Positions 49,705 through 62,330 are shown, counted from the stretch's first letter. The stretch: 64,000 nt of DNA from Adineta steineri (GCA_905250115.1 CAJNOI010000025.1:599027-663026); one strand, 5' to 3'. The notes: generated by a model not told the origin, from the sequence alone. Numbers and translations are program-made.

Positions 49705-52700
49705 ATGGATGATAAGAGAATACAAAGTATGCTTTCGTTTTTGTTTTTGTTTTCTTAGAAAATTCTAAGCTGTTCTTCTATTAAAGAAATCCTAAAAAAA
49801 GCAGATCGAATTCGTCAGTTAAATACAGAAAATAATTCTCAAGAGAAAATTGATATTTATCATGAAGCTGGTGAAGCATGTCGATCTATTGGTAATTAAT
49901 ATTAATTCGAAAAAAAGATTATTTTTGATTTTTTTATTTAGGAAATTATGATAAAGCAATAATCTATTTTAATCTTGAATTACATGAAGCTCAATTAGCT
50001 AATTTACATGATGATATATTGTATTGTCATCGTTTTCTAGGTGAATGTTATCTATATAAAAATGAATTTTATACAAGTGAAAAATATCATTTAAAATTTT
50101 TATCATTAGCAAAAAGTTATAATGATAATGAACGTATTGAACAAGCATATACATGTTTAGCAAATACTTATTGGTTATGGTTAAGTTATTTACAAGATGA
50201 TATGTTATATGATAGTGAATATGATCAATTTCCACGTAATTTATGTAAACGAAGTTTCGATGCAGCTACTAATAGTTTAATAATTATAGAAAAACTTGAT
50301 TATCAATTAGATATTGATATAAAAGACAAACGTTTAATTAAAATAAAAGATATTGAAGAACAACAACAAGATTTAGCTTTAAGACGTGTAAGAAGTTATA
50401 TTAATATTGGTAAATATTCTAATACCATTTTTCATAACGATAAAAAAAAACAAATCGTTTTTATTTAGCAAATGCTCTAAGTGAAAAATATTTACATGAT
50501 GGCAAAGATAATGAAAATCTTAAAGATTTTAGTCAATACATTAAAAAAGCTGTAGAACTTTCGAAGTAAAGGATCATAGTATCTATTTCGAAATTATTCT
50601 AATGAATTTTTGTTTTTTAGAAAATATAATTTATATGAAGAATTAACACGTATTCATTCATCTGTATCAGTTTTTTATCTTAGCGTACCGAATTATTTAC
50701 ATTATAAAAAAGAAATTCTTGCAACAATGAAACAAGCTATATATTATGCTCAATTAACAAAAAAAGCCAATGAATATTTATCATGTTTATATGATATAGC
50801 TCAAGTAGGAGTTTGATATAAACTCATCAGAGAAAAATAATGTGCGCTGATATATCAGTATTGTAGAAATTTCGTTAGAAGTGAAATTACAGGCACTATA
50901 AACGGTGATATGAAAAGAGAATGTCAATCACAGTAGAATATAGTTAAAGGTGTTATTCTATACTGAATCATGATAAATACTAGCAGATTCAAAACTTGAA
51001 TGTATACGGTGGGATCAAAAACCAATAAGGGAAATAGGTAAGAGGCTAAGACTGATAGTGAGGATGAAGGTGCTGATGAGGGTGATCAACTTCGAATACG
51101 AGAGTGAGGGTGAGCGTGAACAATTGCGGGAAACCAGAGTTGCAGTCAAAACCTCACTGTCTATGAGAATTCTGGCGGTCTTAGATAGACTAACACTTTA
51201 ATCCCATACGACACATTCGCCCTCACCTTCACTATCAGTCTTAGCTTTTTATCTATTTCCCTTACTGGTTTTTAATCACGTTTTACAGTCGAAACCGACA
51301 ATAGTCTAATTTTGTCCCTAACATATATATATATATGTCGTGCGTCTTCAAAGGATTAATATTTTTAGACACTTGTTTCATTTGACGATTATGATGATGC
51401 AAAAATGTATCTCGTAAAAATTTCTCAATATAAAATAACTGATCATGTAATTAAAGAAAAAGCAATGCAAGATTTAATTAATGGTAATTAATCTATTTTT
51501 GTTGTGTTTTGTTCTTTTCTATATTTATTTGTTTATTTTAGTTCAACGAATTCTTACTGGTCTTGAAGATCGATATGAGAAAGAAGATGATTTACAAAAG
51601 AAAATGTCTTTAGCCGAAAAATGTGCTGATACATATTCTTGTCTTGATCGAAATGAACGAAGTAAATATTATTATCTTAAACAAGTAAATTTAAATTTCT
51701 AAATTCCAGTACTAAAACATTCAATTTTATTTTTAGTTAAAACATGCACAAGAATTAAATTTAAATGAAGATCAAATGGCAACTATTTATTCATCACTTG
51801 GTAGTATTTATCAAGATTTAAAAGAATGGCAATTAAGTATTGATTATTTTCGACGTGAAATGAGCTGTCGAATTGGTTTAGGTATTCAAGCAGATATCGA
51901 AGTATTTATTTTCTTTTGAAATAAAATTGATTCTCTATTCTTTTATTTCTAGCAAGGTTATTCACTTTGTGAAATAATTAAATGTGAATATCGTCTTAAA
52001 ATTGATGTTAATTCACGAATAAGAACATTTAACCGTCTATTAACAATTGTTCGATCAACAAATAACACAAGTTTAATTGTAAAATTTTGTCTTATAATTC
52101 AATAAAATCATGAATTTTCTTCTTATCTGAATAGAGAACGGCAATTGCACTTGTATTTGCTATGAAACAACGTGATTCACTAATATATTTAAATGAAGAA
52201 TTAGAAGAATTTATGGCGAATATTCAACCACCTATAACAAAAGAGAATTCTAATGAAATTTTACGATATTCCGAACGTAATTCTAATGAATCAATTCAAT
52301 CGGATGATGAACAAAATGAATTAGTAAATTAAAATAATTTCAATTGAAAATCAATGCTGTATCTTTTTCCAGGACAACACTCATGATTCTACTAATCGTT
52401 TACACTTAGCATGTAAAGAAAAAAATGGTTTTACACAAGTTATTCAATTTATATCCGAAGGGGTAAATCTTTTTTAGATACTTTTCATCCAATGATTCAT
52501 TTCTGTTACATTTAGGACAATATAAATCTTTCTGATTGTCATGGTTGGACACCATTACATAACGCTATTGAACATGAAAATATTGATATTATTCGATATC
52601 TTCTTAATCATAAAGCAAATATTAATGCAAAAACAAATAATGGTATAACTCCTCTTATTAATGCATGCTATCAAGGATATTTCGATATAATCGAACTCTT

Positions 52701-54298
52701 ACTTACCTATAGTGCACGAATTGATATACGTACAAATAATGTTTGATTACTTTTGTTTTCTTTACCTTATATTAATTTTTTAATATTATCTTAGGGTTAT
52801 ACAGCTGTTGATTATTTATTTAATTATGATAAGAATTTAACATCAATTGATCAACGAAAATTAAATCGTTTCAAACAATTATTTTTAGTTACAATAAGAA
52901 GTTTGCAAAAATTTCTAAAAATATTTCTTACGAAATAAATATTTGGTGTTTAGATAATGAACCAAATTATTCTATTCAAAAAATTATTCAAAATGATTTT
53001 GGACGATTGACAAATATGAACAATCGAATCGATTATAATATCATAACAAATAAACGAGTATAACTTATTTTATAAAAAAAAATGCTAAACTTGAAGATAA
53101 TTTTTAGTTCCGTCAAACGAATAAAAAAAACAAATTTTCCATTGTTAAATATGAATGTGATGAAGAATCTGAAAGAGAACAACCTGATTCACCATTATAT
53201 ACTCCTGCACCAAAACGAAAATGTTCAATGATTGATAATGAACATTTAATATCTGATCTTATTGAGATTGATCATTCCGATTTTGTTAAATCGCTTCAAC
53301 TAATGACACCAAAATTAACAATAAGATCTCGTCAAGCATCTACAACATCATCATTAAATACAACTATTGTTCTTTCACCACCACCACCTACTTCACATAT
53401 TCGAATTCTTCGATGTTTAGCTAATACAACTGATCGAATAACTGAAGATAAAAAACTTCGAATACCAATGTAGGAAAATCTCATTATTAAATATCTGCAA
53501 GAAAAAATCTCTTCTTTCAGATCATCATCAGATACTATAACTAATCTTCGTTATCAAGTACTTAAACGTTTATATGATAGTTATAATATTTATGCTTGTT
53601 TTGTTATGCTTTATGATAAACAAGATTGGGAATTAGGTATGACAGAAGCTGATACTATTCAAATAGCTATACCAATTGATGAGTCAGATGTAGGTTACAA
53701 AATAAATTTGTCAAAATAAACTCGTTTTTTTTGTCTATTAGATTAAAGCAGTTTATATTGAAAAAAATCCAATAGTTTCCTATGAACAAATTTGTAAAGA
53801 AATGGGTTTAGTTGTTTATTCAAATATTCGATTGATATTAAAAAAATTTTTTGATAAATTTGAATTATCATTACAACGATTAAGTTTAAAATTAGAACAA
53901 ATTATTAATATATTAAAAATATTTGAAAATTTTATGTTTATTCATTCAATTAATTTATCAGGTAATGAAACTTTTTTTTCTCATTTTTATTTTATATATA
54001 ATTTATTTTAAGAAAATCAATTAACTGATGAAATATTGGATCAATTAGAAAAATTAACATTAGATCAATTAAAATCATTAAATCTATCGAAAAATAAATT
54101 TACATCCAATGGTATTCGAAAATTATTTGAACAAAAAATCATGGTAAAACCTCTCTGCGAGAAAACAAAATAGAAAATTGTATTTTTTTTATTTAGAATA
54201 ATTTACTTATACTTGATTTATCGGGTAATACAGATATTGATTGTTATACATTGATGTTTTTACGTACTCATTTTCCGAACCTTATTATTTATCATTGA
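49705..54298 (+). CDS. TONSL: TONSL-like protein (TPR, ankyrin, LRR)
   Basis: Many small exons, in total over 1,000 residues. The N-terminal half is TPR: KIDIYHEAGEACRSIGNYDK, YCHRFLGECYLYKNEFY, IYSSLGSIYQDLKEWQLS. Mid-protein there are three ankyrin repeats: NLSDCHGWTPLHNAIEHENI, NAKTNNGITPLINACYQGYF, RTNNGYTAVDYLF. An acidic/Ser-rich linker and a segment (HIRILRCLANTTDRI) lead to C-terminal leucine-rich repeats (LKSLNLSKNKFTSNGI, LLILDLSGNTDI). This order is specific to TONSL, which with MMS22L protects stalled forks, binds new histone H4 through its ankyrin repeats and loads RAD51 in the nucleus. It is shorter than vertebrate TONSL. One intron near 50.8-51.4 kb is much longer than the rest and holds a MITE. 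Confidence 0.88.
51007..51281. mobile_element. MITE in TONSL intron
   Basis: The left end GGGATCAAAAACCAATAAGG continues through AAATAGGTAAGAGGC and TAAGACTGATAGTGAGG. The right end, reverse-complemented, reads GTGATTAAAAACCAGTAAGG, AAATAGATAAAAAGC and TAAGACTGATAGTGAAGG. The arms are about 55 bp with few mismatches and the whole is about 275 bp. The interior contains GGGTGAG/CCCTCACC pairs. No coding content and no clear target duplication. Confidence 0.75.
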
Positions 54299-54847
54299 AG
54301 AAATTTCTACTGATAATTATTGTTTTGATTTTTGAAGAATTGTTAAAAGAAATATTTAGCATTGCTATTTTTTTTTGTTTTTAGATATAAAATTCTATTT
54401 ATTATTGAATTGTCGTATGTGTTTAAACAAAGAGAAACATTGACATTTGGATCAATTCGCACAGCTATCCATAGATGTTCAACAATATAACTCTGTGAAA
54501 ATATAAACAATGCTGTCTAAATTTTCTGGTCGAACAGATTGATAGCTTATTAATATAATAATTAATCTGAAAACGAATGGAATTAATGTTTTCTTGGTTG
54601 TATGATTAGTCATCTCAGTTTATACTTTAAATTACCTTTAGAATTAAAGTCGAATAATCTAACCTATAACATTATCGATTTGGAATGAAAAGAAAGTTTA
54701 ATAATGATAATTACTAAAGTAATTCTAATTAATCACTTGTGAACTCCAAAGAAAGACAAATTGCTCGTATTTATAAAAATTATATCAAATACAAAGTGTT
54801 AAATGCAAATTCTTTTCATCTAGTTATTAATTGATTTGTTTCTACAG

Positions 54848-54962
54848 AAACAGTGATATATAATTGTCCAGGTTATGCAATTGGTGAATTAAATGGTGAT
54901 AAAGATAAAGATCAATTTCAGCGTATGGTTACTCTTTTAACAGAATATTTAATGAGTGTTAG
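54848..54962 (+). pseudogene. orphan exon-like segment
   Basis: Behind a TTTCTACAG acceptor, a 115-nt open segment encodes TVIYNCPGYAIGELNG, DKDKDQFQRMVTLLTEYL and MSVR, and ends at AG|GTTTG. The composition is protein-like, unlike the flanking DNA, but I find no partner exon on either side. It could be one exon of a broken or relocated gene. Confidence 0.35.
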
Positions 54963-55029
54963 GTTTGTTTGTTTGATTGAAAAAATCAATTTTGTTATTG
55001 ATTGAGGGTATGGGTGATTAACTTAATAT

Positions 55030-55100
55030 TCAAAGCCAGGTCTTCATCCCACACGCACGCCCACACCAATATCCACATTCTTTATACACTTCCATACGAA
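55030..55100. repeat. CCCACA-rich segment
   Basis: CCCACACGCACGCCCACACC followed by AATATCCACATTC: degenerate C-strand telomere-like motif between TONSL and the ART-TPR gene. It is preceded by GGGTATGGGTG at about 55006. Confidence 0.4.
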
Positions 55101-55247
55101 TGTGTATTACCTTATCAGTCGGCTTTGTCTGTTCCGTTTTACTATTTACAGAGTTGTTCTCTGTGCACGCACGCGTGCTACTGAAAAATAGAATTAATTT
55201 AAAAATAAGTGAGCAAAACATTCTTTTTTTTATTGATCAACTATTAT

Positions 55248-57416
55248 TTATAATTTCTTTCTTAAAATCGCAATCCTCTCTTTCACACTTTTTATATAAC
55301 GATGAGTTGGAGGTAAAGCACGTTGCCATAGGTCCAGAGCCCGTTCAAAATATGATAGCGCTTTCGAGTAGTCTTTCATATTTTCGTACACAAAACCGAT
55401 GTTGTTGTATGAAGCAGCCAAACTAGGATGATTTGAAGGAAAAATCTGTTGTCGAAGTTCAAGTGCTTTTTCGTAGCATGAAAGTGCTTTCAAGTACTCT
55501 CCCATGCTGCCATACAGACTACCGATGTTGTTGTATGAAGAAGCCAAATGAGGATGATTCGAAGGAAGAGTTTTTTGACAGATTTCAAGTGATTTTTCGT
55601 GAGAAGAAAGTGCTTTTGAGTACTCCCTCATATTCTCATACACCAAACCGATGTTGTTGTATAAAGTAGCCAAATCAGGATGATTCGAAGGAAGAGTTTT
55701 TTGTTTAATTTCAAGTGCTTTTTCGAAATATAAAAGTGCTTTCGCGTACTCTACCATGCTGTTATACACAGTACCAATGTTGCTGTATGAAGTAGCCAAT
55801 GAAGGATGATTTGAAGGAAGAGTTTTTTGATCAATTTCAAGTGCTTTTTCATAATATGAAAGTGCTTTCGAGTACTCTGCCATGCGCTCATACACACCAC
55901 CGAAGTTGTTGTATGAAATAGCCAATGCAAGATGATTTGAAGGAAGAGTTTTTTCTCGAATTTTAAGGCCTTGCTCGTAATACCAAATTGCCTTTTTATA
56001 ATCACTTTGTGTCGAATGTACAAATCCAACCTGATTATAATAAAGCGCTTTTTCACCCTCATCAGATGTCTGTTCGAGCAATACGTTATAAAGTTCTTCA
56101 GCTTCATTAAATTGACCAATTCTAAGCAATAATGTCCCCAGTCTGTGCCACCCAGTACCACGACCACCTTCTTTTCGTATTCGATCGGTAAGTAATCGTA
56201 GTTGTTGGTCGTCATCCGACGTTAATTGTAATTCAACTTGATAAAGTTGATTCTTATTATCCATTTGTTTAATTGCAACCACTCGAAAGACTGTATGCAT
56301 TGAGAAGAGAATCTCATTTTCTTCCTTAAAATAACTTTTCTCTTTGATGGAGGCAAATGGTGTTGATTTAATACACGGATCAATGGACATTATAAAAAGA
56401 ATGCCTATCGTATCCGGTTTTGTCGAAGCACATTGAGCAAATTCGAGGGACACTTCTTTATCTGTACTGGTAGACAAAAAATTGTTAAACGACATAAGTC
56501 CACCGTTTGTTTTTTGAAGTTTCTCGAAATCTGATTTCATTAAACCTTGTCCTCTATAAACTATAAACGTTTCTTCATCGTAGGTACTGAGCTGTTGTTC
56601 ATACAGCTGCTGAATTTGTTGATGCAGATGGCACATAAAAAATCCCATAGTAATAATTGCATCAGCGTCCAGTGTCCGAAGAGCATAATTGAGCATAGAA
56701 TAGATATTCGATGGGAAAGTATACCACCAAATGACTGTTTGAGCATTGTATTGTTTCTCGAAACGGTTAATATTGGTTGACGAGAAGCAGTCATGATCTC
56801 GACAGTAAGTTATAAAGTCTTCAATGGCCTGTTCACCATGTTGCATATCAAGGAGAATATCCTTAAATATCTAGGTATACATAAAATTTGGCTCCAACTG
56901 ATTTAAGTTATCAGTCGAAGCCATTTCATTTACTGTGTTAAAACTCATGGCTATTGAGTCTTGATTGAATTGCTTGATATCGATTTGTAATGCTTTGCAT
57001 AGATCATCGATGTTGGTATGAATGCTCTTGATTTTGTCGCATTTTTTTGCGCATTGGTCATGTAGAGTTTCAATATCATTGAAGATATAGACACTATCCA
57101 GCTGAGGAATATCATTGATAAGAAGCATTATTTGTTGAGACATAGTATCCCTGACAACGAGAAAATACTTAGTGTCTTCTTGAGCATCTGTAAGAAAGTC
57201 AATGCATGCATCTCGTTGCGTAAAAGCATTGACATCACCAGTAATAGTCCGTATTTGTTTTAATGTGGTTTCATAACCTTCGTTTGCTTGATCAATGCCC
57301 TTGTCTACCCACAGGAGAAGGTAATTTTCAGTTATACGTTGTCGTGGTTGACGAACGTAAGACACGGTTACTCCATGAGAGGAATTAAAGTTCTGTTTGG
57401 AATGTTTCGTGTCCAT
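55248..57416 (-). CDS. ART-TPR protein, interrupted by one in-frame TAG
   Basis: A single intronless reading frame broken by one TAG (56873-56871), with eight codons in the same frame between it and the next ATG (56846). Residues 1-180 (MDTKHSKQ..FMYT) include NYLLLWVDKGIDQANEGYE, DACIDFLTD and YFLVVRDTMSQQ, a receiver/TIR-like alpha-beta fold. After the stop comes an arginine-type ADP-ribosyltransferase domain: IWWYTFPSNIYSMLNYALRT, TFIVYRGQGL (Arg), FNNFLSTSTDKE (Ser) and EENEILF (ExE). About seven TPRs of 42 residues follow, of kinesin-light-chain type (SYNNIGxVYExMxEYxKAL, LPSNHPSLA). Mono-ART with protein-binding TPRs is the expected role. The stop makes it a young pseudogene, a readthrough gene or an assembly error. 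Confidence 0.85.
55300..56050 (-). repeat. tandem 126-bp TPR-coding repeats
   Basis: The six C-terminal TPR units are near-copies at DNA level with 126-bp period. Each contains GATGATT(C/T)GAAGGAAGAGTT and ACCGATGTTGTTGTATGAAG variants on the plus strand. Such arrays expand and contract by unequal exchange. Confidence 0.8.
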
Positions 57417-58914
57417 GATATGTATATATTAACAATTGGACGATAATTGAATGCGGTTGAAAAACTGAAGAATTTATGGTTAAGCAAAGAAACGAACACT
57501 GTTATTTATATGAGAATCATTTCTCTTTATCACAATGTTTTTATGACATCATTACCTGTTTTTTTATGTTTATTACTACTACCTATAATAAATTCCTATC
57601 CTGTGTATCTCTCAGCTTATATCGTACAGCAAGGTAAGTAGAAAAAAGAAAAAAGAATTCATTTTTTGCAACTTTCTTTACAGGTAAGACAGAATATCGT
57701 TACTAAAAAAACACATATTTACTCAGCAAGTAATGCACGTATACAGGATCACTGCATTTTCTTCTGTTTTTTAATCAAATATTGAAATTACACGAGGAGA
57801 AAAATCAAAAGATCGTGTTCTTTTCCGTGAATAGTCAATAAAATCTGCACAATCCTGTCCACATATTAACAGTAAAATGAGTAAATAACAATTCATATTA
57901 AACTCCTTATTGGATAAATTAACAATTTATTCAATAGTAGAATTATAATATAAACTAGTAGAAATACCCGCTGATCACAGAAAAATTCAGGTGATGAATG
58001 TCGCTAAGATATATTAATGATATCAACATTGTCAAAGCCTCTGGTTTTTATTTCATTTCGTTATCAAACGAATGAAAAAAACAATTACACTCTCCAAATT
58101 TTTGGATGAGACAATCACTGTAGCGCTTCAACAACAAGGTTACTAAGCCGTGCCCTAAACAAGTCTGCCTGTTGTGACCTGGTCAATTTTTTTACACAGT
58201 GATATTACAATAATAATTCAATAGAAAAAGAAGAATGTTTTTAGAAGAAAACAAAAAAGATATGGTTCAGCAAAAACTTACTTGATCTAATAAGTTATGT
58301 AACTTGCGAATAAGATACAAAACAAGTATTACTATTCAGAAATAACTTTGATTTGAGAAGAAAAGATTTATAATATTGATTAATTAGTTGATTAGCACAC
58401 AAAAAATGTGATTATATGACAATAGTAAAAGTATCGCCTAGGAACAGTTAGACATCGACAACGCTTGACATCAAATTGTAGAACCAAGTAATAAAGAATG
58501 CGAACAAGAATTTATACAAACGACAGATAAACTAAATAATTAAATTTATATTGAACGATTTAATCACAATTTTTCAATAAAAATATGATAGACAAGAAGA
58601 GAAGCTGTATGATTAGTTTGAGAGTCTGTTACTAAGTATTCGAGATGTAAAAGTTTTAAACCGGAAGGTAGTTTTTGACCTCGGGACAGCATTAAAAGGC
58701 AAAACCAGGAAGAAAGAACTTTGAAAATCAGAGAAGACTCTTCGAAATCTTTTAAAGATTAGACGAAGTTTTCACCAATTTTCAGACACTATTAGTAAAA
58801 CCCTCTGTGATCCCTTTTCGACGCGTCAACCTCGGAGTTTGCCGTGAAAAGTTTGATGACACTAGTTCTTACAGTGTTTAAATGTATAAAGAACAGACAC
58901 ACAAACGTTCATCT

Positions 58915-58950
<36 letters not shown>

Positions 58951-59650
58951 GTTATTCATTTCAAATTACAAGAAACGCGGACGTTTTTATAGTAAATTGT
59001 GATAGGAACTAAATAGAGATCTGTGGTCTGTACAGTTTAAAAGAGGTGATGAAACTGCATTGATTCGTGCTTTTTAGATATTTATGTACATGTATTTTCA
59101 GGGTCGGGGATGGGTGAGCTTGGGTGTGAGTATATCATATTTATCTTACCCACATTCATACCCATATTCACACCCACACCTACCCTCAATAATGAAGCCA
59201 TCAAGACAAACAACATATTGATGGAAAAACAAGCGCACTGTATTACTACCACATTTTCCTGGTGAAGTATACCTACGAGTGTGAGTGGATGTGCATGAGG
59301 GTGATAGTATGACAATAAACAAGGAAGCTAAACACGACATCCATCCATATCTACATCCACATCCTCACCCTTGCTATAGGTGTTCATGTTTATGTAAGAT
59401 TGTTACAAGGCCTCTTATTTACCTGATCGAGTGAGAAGAAAACTTTTTTTTTATTTTGATAAGTGATTTATTTAGAAAAAAAGTAGCTACTTATACCCCT
59501 TTCCTATCCAGGCACACACATACGCACATAACAACGAAAGAGAAGAAGAAAGAGAGAAAAAATGATAATAATAGCATCGTAAGAGTGTCCTCTAAGAAAA
59601 TATAATACGTATCACTCATTAAATATTTATTGAAAAGACAAATTTGTCAT
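57417..59650. other. intergenic between the two ART genes
   Basis: 2.2 kb without a supported gene. It contains a (TA)n microsatellite at about 58919-58950 and two GGGTGTG/CACACCC fold-back segments at 59101-59188 and 59270-59375. The frame at 57447-57641 shows a hydrophobic stretch but no other support. Confidence 0.5.
59101..59188. repeat. telomere-like fold-back segment
   Basis: The G-rich strand GGGATGGGTGAGCTTGGGTG is followed, after a short AT core, by CCCACATTCATACCCATATT and CACACCCACACCTACCC. A second, weaker one (GTGTGAGTGGATGTG..CATCCACATCCTCACCC) follows at 59270-59375. Confidence 0.55.
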
Positions 59651-60996
59651 TCATTCAAAACTGATAAATTTCTCCAAGTTTGCAGTTGAGGTGGCTACCT
59701 GAATATTTTCCTGTTGGTCTGGATCCAGTATCTTTGCAAGCTGCTCCTTTGATTCTTGCTTTCTACCAGTGAAAACAAGGCATGGACAATCAAATCCTAG
59801 CTTACGAACTTCAAGAAGAAACCGTGCACCAGCATTTTCCGATGGAGATTCATTGTCACGATGCATGTCTGTAACGATGCGAAAGTTCGGTTTCCCCTTT
59901 AGTCGTTGTCCAAATGCTGATTTGAGAAAGATGAGAGCCGCTTGAGTATTGACTTTAGGAATGAAATGTACACTTACTTCACCTCCAAGTGTACCAGCCT
60001 TTTCCATTTGCACCTTATTTCCCCAGGTTGTGTCAAAAATATTATCATCGACCCACATAACTGAATGTTGACATAATCCAAGCTCAATTTGGCGCATGAA
60101 AATACGATTTTGATAGTTGTCTCTCTTCACATGAGTAACTAGAAAAGACGAATGAGGCATAAAAAGAACTTCATCTTCGTCAGGAAAGTTAGAAAACTCT
60201 TGAATTCTACGACCAGTAAGTGAAAAAATAGTAAAGACAGTATTACGTTTAGCGAAATGCTTTGCCGGTTGATCACCTTTCATGCAACTGCTGAACTGAA
60301 TCCAGGTAACAAGAGCACCTTCGAAGTATTGATCTAGTTCTTCACCATGCATATTAACCGCACGTGTGACGGTACCCCAATAAAAGTCGATATGCGATAA
60401 ACCCAAGATGAGATAGTACATGATGATACTAGCGTGATCTGCTTCCGTATCCTCTAATATGCTAGTCGCCTCACCGTTTCCTCGGCGAGCCATTGTCGAT
60501 GCACCACGATTGATCGTTCCACTATTTGAGCCTGTATAAAAACAAATTGCAAAAGCACATGCTTGGGCTGCATCTGACGATACACCCTTGTCGACAAAGT
60601 ACTGCATCGTCTCGTCACTTTTATTTTCATGTTGTTGAATGCCATTCTTATCGTACTTTGAGCATACACGGTATAGATCAGCAAACGAAAGTCTATTGCT
60701 AATAGCTTGCGCAATGGTACTTTTGAAATTATCTTCGTATACCAGAAATTTCTCACGAAGTTTTATCAGTTGGGTTGGGTCTGCGACGAGTTTGACTTTG
60801 TTCAGTAATAGTTCCATATCCAAGGATTCATGAGGGTTCTGATCATTATGTGTTCCTGAAAAGTTAGGTATGTGTCCGATTGGTTTCTGTATTTGGACAA
60901 GGAAGCAAGTTCCTTTGAGAATGGAGTAGCATGGTGGGTTTCGTCTGCGGTCCGAGCAGGAGGTAGATCGCGATTCTTCGGGTTCATAATCTAATC
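59651..60996 (-). CDS. ADP-ribosyltransferase fused to a receiver-like domain
   Basis: A long open frame. The first in-frame ATG is at 60817, but the frame stays open to a TTAG acceptor at about 60997. It joins in phase to a possible upstream exon (61121-61063 region: ECYNNDFAWKAVRENGDA, then GTAAATG donor). So the true start may lie further right. Residues from MELLLNKVKL form an ART fold: HIDFYWGTVTRAVNM (Arg), VTWIQFSSCMK (Ser) and FPDEDEVLFMP (ExE). The C-terminal 150 residues resemble a CheY-type receiver: HSVMWVDDN (acidic pair), FRIVTDMHRDNE (candidate phospho-Asp), AGARFLLEVRKLGFDC, PCLVFTGRK (Thr), but no clear KP loop. I know of no standard animal protein with this order. Gain from bacteria is possible but inferred. 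Confidence 0.75.
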
Positions 60997-61427
60997 CTAA
61001 TGAAACGAAAGAGTAGAAATAGAATAGAATAATAGGTTCTACGACATTTGCACGCTAACATTTACCTGCATCACCATTTTCGCGCACGGCTTTCCACGCA
61101 AAATCATTATTGTAACACTCACATATAAAGATGTGTGTAAGTCATAATTTCAAATTTTGCGGCTTTCGCTACACCTGCTCTCCTCTACAAGGTAAAAGCT
61201 GAGTTTTTCTTAGAATTTACATCGAACCCTAAAAGAACTGCATAAAAATCCAAAAGCTCAATGCTCTATCAAATTTTTTAAAAATGTCGTTTTTTACGAG
61301 GGGGAAATGTTTAGGTTTTTGAGTTTCTTTGAAAACTCTGATTTTTTGAAATCTTTTTCTATAAAAATCCTAAAACCTTGAAAATCACTTTTTCCCCGCC
61401 AGATGTAACACAAAAATCTCAATTTAA

Positions 61428-61510
61428 GGGTGTGGGTGTGGGAGAAGGGGACAAGTTATGGTTGGTGTAGGCATATCTCTTGCTGATACCAATACACACC
61501 CACATTCACC
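61428..61510. repeat. telomere-like fold-back segment with two TGTGGG units
   Basis: GGG then TGTGGGTGTGGG (61431-61442), spacer, then ACACACCCACATTCACC (about 61494-61510). The two perfect TGTGGG units match the telomere repeat I recall for bdelloids. Confidence 0.55.
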
Positions 61511-61974
61511 TTTGCAAATTTTTAGTGTGATTATTAGAATCTGAAACTAATATAATAGTCTGAAAAGTCTCAACTGTGGTTCTTTATTATGATTACAAAA
61601 TTATTCCATTCACCGTTCCGTTACAAGATACACTCAACAGATTATTGTCTTCACACTCTTTCTTGTGCTAAATCTTAAACTTTGCAACTAGTTAGTGTAA
61701 TGAAGTAGAGTATTTCCTTTATACAGACGCTAATGTATATGGAGATGAGATTATTTAACTCACCGTTGCTAGCACGACTACTTGAAAAATCTACTAAATC
61801 GATAAGTACTCGAATTCATCTTTGGTCTTTACATCTACCTGCCAAGAGACAAAAAAAATTACACCACACTTTTTACTTACTAATGAAATAATTTCCTTCT
61901 CTTCGTACCAGAGTGACAATACTTTTTTCTGAAAAAGAAAATGTAATAATGAGAGCAAAAAATATTTCTTCGAA

Positions 61975-62330
61975 TATTAAGAATGTAAGAACGATGATAG
62001 ACAAATTTTTTGCCGTAAAAGACTGAAGTAAATAGAAATACGTTTTTTTTCAAGAAATAGAGTATAGAAATGAGAGGAAGAAAAATACGTCTGTCTATAA
62101 GAATGCAGGAACGACGACAGACTTGTTTCTTTTCCGGGAAAGAGTCCGTGAGGATGGGAATAAATAAGTTTTTTTTCTAGAAGGAGAATGTAGAAAGGTG
62201 TGTAAAAAAAATCTTTCAGCAAGAAGAATATAATTGTGATGATAAACAAGTTTTTTCTGGGAAAAAACTGTAACAACACAAGCAAAAAAGAATTTTTTCA
62301 TGAAGTAGAATGTAGGAATGATAGTAAGTT
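61975..62330. repeat. degenerate tandem repeat, ~60/123 bp
   Basis: Variants of AAGAATGTAGGAACGATGAT, AGACAAGTTTTTT, CGGGAAAGA and TTTTTTTTCAAGAAATAGAA recur. The unit is about 60 bp, and alternate units are more alike, giving about 123 bp. Confidence 0.55.

Noticed and set aside
56858-56875. GTATACCTAG at the ART-TPR stop as a tiny intron
   Set aside because: It would be a 10-bp intron, far below any plausible spliceosomal size, so the TAG is treated as a real in-frame stop.
60802-60987. 61-residue frame starting MNPKNRDLPP as a separate gene
   Set aside because: The overlapping frame is open and joins in phase to the ART-receiver frame, so the latter is preferred.
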